Source: Hygrocybe punicea
Lineage: Eukaryota; Basidiomycota; Agaricomycetes; Agaricales; Hygrophoraceae
NCBI GenBank assembly: GCA_963556145.1
Contig: OY744471.1
Span: forward strand, 4,519,590 to 4,583,589
Length of the DNA stretch: 64,000 nucleotides
Direction: 5' to 3'
Below, piece by piece: positions 56,560 to 64,000 of this stretch. A model generated the notes under the pieces. That model saw only the letters and a list, made by a program, of their open reading frames with translations. It was not told the origin of the DNA and did no database searches. The position numbers and the translations under genes were made by a program. Position 1 is the first letter of the stretch. Every line of letters begins with the position of its first letter.

Positions 56560-57570
56560 GGTGAAGACCCAACGGCGGCACCACCACCACGATGGAATGG
56601 CTGCAACACCACCACCACTGGTGCCGACAGCGATGCAACAGCGGCAACATCACCACCACCACCACCACCAGTGACGGCGGCAACGCAACGGCGGCAACAC
56701 CACCAGCGGCATCACCACCACCACCACCAGCGGCAACATAATAGCGGCAACACCACCACCAGTGATAGCAACGCAACGGCTGCAACACCACCACCACTGC
56801 CCCAGCAACGGCGGCTACACTACGACCACCACCAGAAACGGCACCACCAGCACCAGCACCATCACATCGGTAGCACCACCAGCACTAGCACACCACGGCG
56901 GTAGAACCACCAGTACCACCAGCAGCGACACCAGCACCAACACAACACCAGCACCATCACGGTGGCAGCGGCTACGCTATGACCACCACCAGAAACGGCG
57001 GCACCACCACCACCAGTGGCGGCAACGCAACAGCTGCAACACCATGACCACGACCACCAGCAACGGCAGCTATGCTGCGACCCCCACAACCACGACCACC
57101 AGCAATGGCGGCTACGCTACGTCCACCACCAGAAATGGTGGCACCACCAGCACCAGCTCCATCATGTCGGTAGCACCACCAGCAATAGCCCACCACGGCA
57201 GTAGAACCACCAGCAATAGCACACGACGGCGGTAGGACCACCAGCACCACCAGCACCAGAATCAGCACCAGCACCAGCACGGCGGCAGTGGCTACGCTAT
57301 GACCACCACCAGAAATGGTGGCACCACCACCAGAAATGGTGGCACCACCACCAGCACAGCGGCAGCAGCAGCACCAACACCAGCACCATCACAGCGGCAG
57401 CGGCTACACTACGACCACCACCAGAAACGGCGGCACCACCAGCACCAGCATGGCGGCGGCAGCAACACCAGCACCACTAGCACCACCAGCATGGCATCAC
57501 CAGCAGCCGCAGCACCACCGTTAGCAGCACAGCGGCGGCGGCGGCAGTAGCAGCACCAGCTGGATACTGG
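56560..57570 (+). repeat. CAC/CAG trinucleotide-rich core of the left 1.65-kb copy
   Basis: About 1 kb of imperfect CACCAC, CAGCAC and GGCGGC units including the block CTACGACCACCACCAGAAA repeated several times. The His/Gln/Thr-rich frames are repeat artefacts. Confidence 0.9.
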
Positions 57571-58032
57571 GTGTGGCATTACTCGAACATACTGTACTTG
57601 TCCTGTAGTTAATATAATAGTAATATATTTTATTGATTTCTGCAAATATCCATTCTAAGTGAAATAATAGAAGAATAAGTACTATTTAAGATTGATAAGT
57701 CGACAATAAGTCAGATTTAAGTCATTCAAGCAGAGAGACCTACTTAATTTCGTCTTAGTCGTCTTAGTGCTTAAGACGCTCTAAGACAGCTAAGTGCTGA
57801 CTAAGAGCTGACTAAGGCGGGATAAGACCGAACCCCATTTCCTGATGTCGGGAGGCAGGAAAGTGAAGCATCCAGTTTTGTCCCATGATTCCCCCGCTCC
57901 ATCAAACCAACAGATGTCCTCTGGGAAACGGCTGCCGAGAAGACAGGGAAGAAGTGGCCAATAATGAATTGAAAGCCTGAAGCAAGTTATCATCACATAT
58001 TTGTACCGACGCTACATATACAACAACTTTCA

Positions 58033-59313
58033 TCAACAACCAATCAATATTCCATTATAGGGGCCAAAGTGATCGCCTATGCTGTAGCCTGCGCCAAGGC
58101 CAAAGTTCGTGAAGGTGCACTTTGAATCCTGATTCTCTTCACCTTATATAGGATCCATCTCGTTAATACTAGAAATGAAACATGCTGTACTGACTGACCC
58201 GGACAGGAGACCCATTGCCCAACATCATCAATGTGTATCTCACCTGCAGGATGTCTGTACGGGCCAAAGGGGAGGGGTGTTGGCGGTAAAGTGGGAATCA
58301 TATCATGCTTATTGTTAATATGAGTCAAGTTGATATACTGATCCACGTAGTCAGCGAATGCCGGGTCTCCGACCTAACGGTTAAGTAATTCATCAGGCGT
58401 TCATAATCTTAGTATAACGTAGATATACTCGGGGAATCCCATATGTAATAGCTCGGACTCCGGAGTAGTCAGCCTGTAGTTGAAGTTGCAAATACACGGC
58501 ATCAAGTAAGCCAACAGCTCCGCCTGTTGAGGTCACCGTTCAGAGATCTGACTGGAGAACATGCGAAAGAGTAAAAGGCACCTAGAGAATGGCCCACCAC
58601 AGTTACAGTCTTAGTGTTATAGAATGACATGGCATTTCTAACAGCAGAAAGGATCACCGAAGCAGTCCTGTATTTGGCATGAGACAGGTTGTAGTGCTTC
58701 AACAGAAAATCATATGCAGATTGTTCATTACTGAACCCAGTATGAACTAAAGTGAAAATATTTAATCCAGGGAAAAGGTTTGGATCCAGATATGTCAGAA
58801 ATGCATCGGCATTGACCGTGACATCGATCCTGTCTAGATTTGAGGGGTCACAAGATGAAGGAATGGTTCCGCTCACGCTTGGCCAGGATTGCTCCCTTGG
58901 TGTGCGACGATGACAGTTTGGAGTGTCGAATCGTATCCAACGTACCCTACAAAGGATCAGACACAACCAAACCTCTTAAACCGAGTAACCCACAAAACTT
59001 TACAGCAACATTATCCCCACCTGTTGCAACCACGTTGAACGTCGGGTTGGCAAGGCAATTTGCTACCGCTGTGAAATGAGATCCTTTCGGTAGAAGTGTA
59101 AGATAACATACCACCACAAGTCCATGATGCAATTTGCTGTGGTGGACAGTAGCTGGCGCCAGCATAGTGGGTGTAAGGCATGAATGGTGTAATTTGATCA
59201 TCAGTGAGGATTGTAGGCGGGTCGGACATTTGCCTTGGTAATAAGCCGGGAGATGGAAGTGCATCAACACCAGTTACGAGGAAGAGGGTGGAAAAAATCC
59301 AGAGAGAAACCAT
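58033..59313 (-). CDS. Secreted class 3 lipase / feruloyl-esterase-like hydrolase (324 aa)
   Basis: Seven exons on the minus strand: 59112-59313, 58994-59068, 58877-58946, 58582-58829, 58429-58523, 58199-58373 and 58033-58142; all six introns are GT-AG and phases join to one open frame. Signal peptide: MVSLWIFSTLFLVTGVDA, followed by a likely pro-segment ending LLPRQ. Lipase_3 features: VWYVGYDS-type strand, VIVAHQGSNPG, LDPNLFPG, VHTGFSNEQ, the nucleophile elbow VVGHSLGGA with catalytic Ser, GDPAFADYV (catalytic Asp region) and a C-terminal Cys/His block (DSKCTFTNFG, GDHFGPY). It hydrolyses acyl or feruloyl esters outside the cell. It is the only gene between the two inverted 1.65-kb elements and shows no damage. 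Confidence 0.93.
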
Positions 59314-59726
59314 ATTCAGGGATATATGGTTCACTGACTGCGCACTAAGCAACAACGATGGTATTAGCGCAACGCCAGGGAGATAAAGCCCGTCCAAGGA
59401 TCTGCCTTTTACTTCCTATGTTTGTACGAGTTGGTGTACCCACGGTCTTTCGACATGATTAACCATATCGCGCAGTATTCACATCGAGATTGCGGGCAGG
59501 GAGTTCGGGTACATTCTTGACAGAGCACCCCGTCTCGTGTAGAGGGTCCAGGTCGTGTACACACAACACAGCCCAATCATGGCCATGGTTGGAGACTCTA
59601 CCAAACTGGAGGAAGATCATTGCCAGTGCTGAACCTAGATGGCTATGATAGGCAGCATACCTCCAGATTGGACATTCGGAAGTCACACCGAACCGATCAG
59701 TGGGGAAACATCAAGGGCCCGAAATA
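59314..59726. other. Upstream region of the lipase gene
   Basis: Likely promoter; no recognisable gene. The minus-strand frame 59459-59686 has no support. Confidence 0.45.
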
Positions 59727-61376
59727 CATCAGGAAATGGGGTTCGGTCTTATCCTGCCTTAGTCAGCTCTTAGTCAGCACTTAGCTGTCTTAGAGCGTCT
59801 TAAGCACTAAGACGACTAAGACGAAATTAAGTAGGTCTCTGTGCTTGAATGACTTAAATCTGACTTATTGTCGACTTATCAATCTTAAATAGTACTTATT
59901 CTTCTATTATTTCACTTAGAATGGATATTTGCAGAAATCAATAAAATATATTACTATTATATTAACTACAGGACAAGTACAGTATGTTCGAGTAATGCCA
60001 CACCCAGTATCCAGCTGGTGCTGCTACTGCCGCCGCCGCCGTGCTGCTAATGGTGGTGCTGCGGCTGCTGGTGATGCCATGCTGGTGGTGCTAGTGGTGC
60101 TGGTGTTGCCGCCGCCGCCATGCTGGTGCTGGTGGTGCCGCCATTTCTGGTGGTGGTCGTAGCGTAGCCGCTGCCGCCGTGATGGTGCTGGTGTTGGTGT
60201 TGGTGCTGCTACTGCCGCTGTGCTGGTGGTGGTGCCACCGTTTCTGGTGGTGGTCATAGCGTAGCCACTGCCGCCATGCTGGTGCTGGTGCTGATTCTGG
60301 TGCTGGTGGTCCTGGTGGTCCTACCGCCATCGTGTGCTATTGCTGGTGGTTCTACCGCCGTGGTGGGCTATTGCTGGTGGTGCTACCGACATGATGGAGC
60401 TGGTGCTGGTGGTGCCACCATTTCTGGTGGTGGTCGTAGCGTAGCTGCCATTGCTGGTGGTCGTGGTTGTGGGGGTCGCAGCGTAGCTGCCGTTGCTGGT
60501 GGTCGTGGTTGTGGTGTTGCAGCTGTTGCGTTGCCGCCACTGGTGGTGGTGGTGCTGCCGTTTCTGGTGGTGGTCATAGCGTAGCCGCTGCTGCCATGAT
60601 GGTGCTGGTGTTGTGTTGGTGCTGGTGTCGCCGCTGGTGGTACTGGTGGTTCTACCACCGTGGTGTGCTAGTGCTGGTGGTGCTACCGATGTGATGGTGC
60701 TGGTGCTGGTGGTGCTGTTTCTGGTGGTGGTCGTAGTGTAGCCACCGTTGCTGGGGCAGTGGTGGTGGTGGTGTTGCAGCCGTTGCGTTGCTATCACTGG
60801 TGGTGGTGTTGCCGCTATTATGTTGCCGCTGGTGGTGGTGGTGGTGATGCCACTGGTGGTGTTGCCGCCGTTGCGTTGCCGCCGTCACTGGTGGTGGTGG
60901 TGGTGGTGATGTTGCCGCTGTTGCATCGCTGTCGGCACCAGTGGTGGTGGTGTTGCAGCCATTCCATCGTGGTGGTGGTGCCGCCGTTGGGTCTTCACCA
61001 TGGTCACTGGTGGAGAAGGAGGTTGTGGCGGTCGTTTAAGAGAAGTAGCGCTTACCTTGTTGTTAAAACGAACCGTGTACAAATAAAGCCAAAGTTTGGA
61101 CTTAGAGAAATTTTTGACTCGCCACTTCGATGTATATTACATAATCATCCACACTGAACTACGAAAAAGTGTTAAGGAAGCAAAAAGGGTAAAGACAATA
61201 GAATATATGAAAAGTAAAAAAAGTCTTAAGAAAAATCAAAACACAAAGTAAAAGTGTATGTTACTTAGTGCCTTAGATATACTTAGTCTACTTATCGGAC
61301 ACTTAGTTTACTTAGCCTCTTATGGCTTGTGATTAAGTCAGCTAAGTCAAATAAGTCAAAACCCCATTTACTGATG
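59727..61376 (-). mobile_element. 1.65-kb inverted-repeat element, right copy (uninterrupted)
   Basis: Ends CATCAGGAAATGGGGTT...AACCCCATTTACTGATG, flanked by TA on both sides. Nearly the same sequence as the left copy in opposite orientation, including the trinucleotide-rich core (about 60010-61000) and the CTTAGTC-rich subterminal zones. Shows the empty site of the Tc1-type insertion. Confidence 0.92.
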
Positions 61377-62670
61377 TATGACAATCTCCCAAGTTCCTCA
61401 TGAGGTATTGCTTGGCATGGGAAGAGCCATCAAGTATGAGGGTCGCCTTTGGACAAAAACACCGATTCTCCAATGACATTAATTACTTTTTTTCATAACC
61501 TGGCAAAAGTCAAAAGAAAAGTCTGCACTGTCTTCGACATTCAAGTAGCATTCTTGTTAAATAAGATGAATTAGATGAGAAATTAAAAATATTTCTCTTT
61601 CTCTGGATGTACCAACTGTGAAATGTACTTATCAATTTTCTCGTAAAATTCCACAGGTGAGGCTAAGTTCCCAGTCATCAGCCAGACTTCCCAAGACTTC
61701 ATCCAAACCTCCCGACGCTCCACGCAAACTTCCCCAATGCTCAACCAAACTTCCCAATGCTTCATCCGAACTTCCCAAGGTTCCATGCAAACTTCCCAGG
61801 GCTTCATGCAAACTTCCCAGGGCTTCACGCAAACTTCCCGGGGCTTCACGCAAACTTCCCGGTCTTCCCATTGTCTTCATGGCTATCGCATGTGCCACTT
61901 TCTGCCTTCTGCCTTCCAGGTCTTACAGTGTGTTGTCACATCACTACTCTGTTATAATATACTGATGAACTATGTCACAGTCATCATCACCATGGTTGAT
62001 TTCAACAGCACAGATCGTCCACTGAACGAGAAGAAAAATGGTGGCTGGGTACTCCCAGCCGCCCATGTAAGTTTCATTTTTACTTCTTATGATTCTAACT
62101 ACAACACCAACAGAGCTCCATGACGTACCATCACCCACCACTGCCCCCGCTGCAAGTAACACATAGCAGGGGAGGGGTGCACCTACCCCACTGCCACTTG
62201 GTAAGGTTTTTATTCTTATTGCTAAAATGCTGCACATTACTACCAGTTACCCACCCCAATGCCATCGCCGCCACCAGACCACAAACATGACCACAAACAC
62301 GACACCCACAAGGCTGAGATGCTCCCACATCTGCACTTGAACGAATGCAAACATCAACACCACGGCCAACGCAGTAACCTCAGATGTCCCACCCACCACC
62401 ATGTCAAACGTGCCCTATGCAAACGAACGTGATCATGGGGGGTAGTGGGTTGATGAGATAGAATGTGTGGCAGGGGGTGGTGCACCCACCCCCGCTGCTA
62501 TTCGGTATCAACGATACCTGGCAGATGCAGAACTAGCTATTTGGTTGTAAGTTCTTTTTGATTTGGCTTCGTTTGATGTGTAGGTTCGCCAATATCAATA
62601 TGTTATGTTATGAATCGACATTAGACAGATCAGGCAATTAGCTTAAGCTTCGACACTCTTTCTTGCATGC
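61377..62670. other. Repeat-rich stretch without genes
   Basis: Holds the minisatellite at 61680-61870 and two short segments (about 62170 and 62470, GGGTGCACCTACCCC-like) related to those near 16300 and 16470. No gene recognised. Confidence 0.4.
61680..61870 (+). repeat. 21-bp minisatellite
   Basis: About nine units around GCTTCACGCAAACTTCCCAGG; the last five are nearly identical. Confidence 0.85.
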
Positions 62671-64000
62671 ATGTTACCTCGACAGAACATTCAAGTTGCA
62701 TTTGAAGCACTAGGTGACCATGTACGCTCAGCATTGTGGACCCAGCTAGGTGATGCAGCCCGACTGAACGCTCATCGGGATGAGTGCTTGCATTTATATG
62801 CAATTGTTGATCAGGCAAGTTTCACCTCTCTTGCTTGTTCATGGAAGATATTCAAGATCCGAGTAGCATACAGCTTCCCTGTCGCAACAGGAGAGAAATA
62901 TTATTTTTTCCAGCCTTGAATCAATGATTGATCATTTGGATCAGGCAGCAGTTGCTTCAGCTGACCCTCCGGATGCAGAGCGTATTGAAACTACACGAAT
63001 TGAACGTTCTGGCCAGCAAGGTCGCCCACGAATCGAAATTAATCGAGATTTACTTGCCACTGCATTGGAAATGCGTGGTCCATCTACCCTTGCACCGATA
63101 TTCAGGGTTTCAGCGAGGACAATTCATCGCCGTGCACTTGATTATGGTCTTGTTGAACCAGGCCCCCCTGTCTACACTGAATATCAAGCTCCAGATGGTT
63201 CAATGAAGCGCCAATATATGTCATCCACAGCCCCTGCTTCAGATATTTCCGATGAAGCATTAGATGTCATTATCCGTGATATCATCGACACATTTCCGAC
63301 ATTTGGACGCCAGATGTTGAGGGGCCACCTCAGATCTCTCGGCTACCACATCCCAAGGCCACGCATGGAATCCTCATACCTTCACATTCATGGGCCCTCC
63401 GCATCACAATTTGGTCCACGAAGGATAGAAAGACGAGTGTATTCTGTGCCTGGTCCGAATTCTCTATGGCATCATGACGGACAGCATGGTTAGCAGACAC
63501 ACCTCTCCACTTTCCAGCTTTGACCTTGTTTCGCAGGACTTATACGCTGGAAGATTGTGATTCACGGATTTATTGATGGAAAATCCTGACTTGTTACAGG
63601 GATGCAAGCTCACAACAACAATCGTGCTCAGACTGTTCTCAACCTTTTTCTGGATGCTGTCAGCATTTTCGGACTCCCCAGCTGTGTCCGAGGAGATCAC
63701 GGCACAGAGAATCTCCTTGTTGCTCGGCACATGGAAGATGTTCGTGGCATTGAAAGAGGCTCATACATATGGGGAAGGTACGCTCACTGTTTCTTTGCTT
63801 CTCTATGTTATCTGTATACATATTTTCCATGTACAGGAGTGTTCACAATATCCGGATCGAACGTCTTTGGGTTGATGTCACTTTAGGGTTTGGTGGAAAG
63901 TGGAAACATTTATTTCAAGATCTTGAGGCATATGACAACCTAGATCTCAGCAGCAATACTCACACCTGGCTCTTACACCACTTATTTCTCAATGCGATAA
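62671..64000 (+). pseudogene. Integrase-like DDE gene, 5' exons to window end, one CGA-to-TGA stop
   Basis: A possible first exon near 62671 (NIQVAFEALGDHVRSAL). The main exon (to 63490) has GRPRIEINRDLLATALEMRG, an HTH (APIFRVSARTIHRRALDYGL) and TFPTFGRQMLRGHLRSLGYH. After an intron (63491-63537) come RWKIVIHGFIDGKS, TGA at 63587 where Arg fits, then MQAHNNNRAQTVLNLFLDAV and RGDHGTENLLVARHMEDV. A second intron begins near 63777 and ends near 63837, before SVHNIRIERLWVDV. HHDGQH, RGDHGT and RIERLW supply the D, D, E of a retroviral-type integrase core. Similar intron-containing integrase-core genes without LTRs are scattered in basidiomycetes and some animals. Truncated by the window end. Confidence 0.75.

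Larger units (their letters stand above)
53098..57847 (+). mobile_element. 1.65-kb inverted-repeat element, left copy (split by a Tc1-type element)
   Basis: Ends CATCAGTAAATGGGGTT and its near inverse AACCCCATTTCCTGATG; flanks are TC on both sides (2-bp duplication). Subterminal zones are full of CTTAGTC / GACTAAG-type motifs; the middle (about 56560-57570) is CAC/CAG trinucleotide-rich. The same element, inverted, is at 59727-61376. Without the Tc1-type insertion it is about 1665 bp. No transposase is present, so it is non-autonomous. Confidence 0.88.

Noticed and set aside
56402..61157. His/Thr/Val-rich frames in the two 1.65-kb elements
   Set aside because: Trinucleotide-repeat artefacts, mirrored in both copies.

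Overview
The window is nuclear DNA from a filamentous basidiomycete, most likely an Agaricomycete. The evidence is short GT-AG introns (about 40-80 nt), a Crinkler-header kinase, an NLR-type NACHT gene, protein families typical of Agaricomycetes, and fungal Ty3, Ty1, DIRS, pogo, Tc1 and hAT elements. About four fifths of it is nested transposable elements. Only five genes look like intact host genes: a Dma-type FHA-RING ubiquitin ligase (35693-37833), a small Ragulator/LAMTOR1-like protein (38522-39139), a small secreted protein (39669-40273), a Crinkler-header kinase (43696-45640) and a secreted class 3 lipase (58033-59313).

Layout. 1-10749: a pogo-like transposase cut in two by a young, nearly intact Ty3/gypsy element (568-10386, LTRs with one difference, TSD CCAT). 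The element carries a spliced antisense gene encoding a coiled-coil Zn2Cys6 protein between pol and the 3' LTR. 11231-13290: a decayed accessory gene converging on a Tc1/IS630-type transposase remnant. 13504-18718: hAT MITE, foldback MITE, simple repeats. 18719-24815: an old Ty1/copia element interrupted by an insertion that holds a solo LTR of the same Ty3 family. 25943-28911: a degraded member of a large Agaricomycete repeat-associated gene family. 29718-35437: a DIRS-type tyrosine-recombinase retrotransposon. 35693-45640: the gene-bearing island. 45924-52561: a kinase/H-type-lectin pseudogene whose intron received a foldback element, which in turn received a hAT-type element carrying a BiP (Hsp70) fragment and a satellite of about 149 bp. 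53098-57847 and 59727-61376: two inverted copies of a 1.65-kb element bracketing the lipase gene; the left copy is split by a complete Tc1-type element (53141-56223) with 111-bp TIRs, a transposase and a passenger gene. 62671-64000: an integrase-like DDE gene running off the window.

Two themes link the regions. First, nearly all in-frame stops in the old elements are TGA at positions where Arg is expected (CGA to TGA), and several catalytic Asp residues have become Asn by CpG to CpA. This points to deamination of methylated CpG as the main cause of decay. Second, element architectures here carry extra genes: an antisense zinc-cluster gene in a Ty3 element, and a convergent passenger gene beside a Tc1-type transposase, seen twice. 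These are the best candidates for something undescribed.
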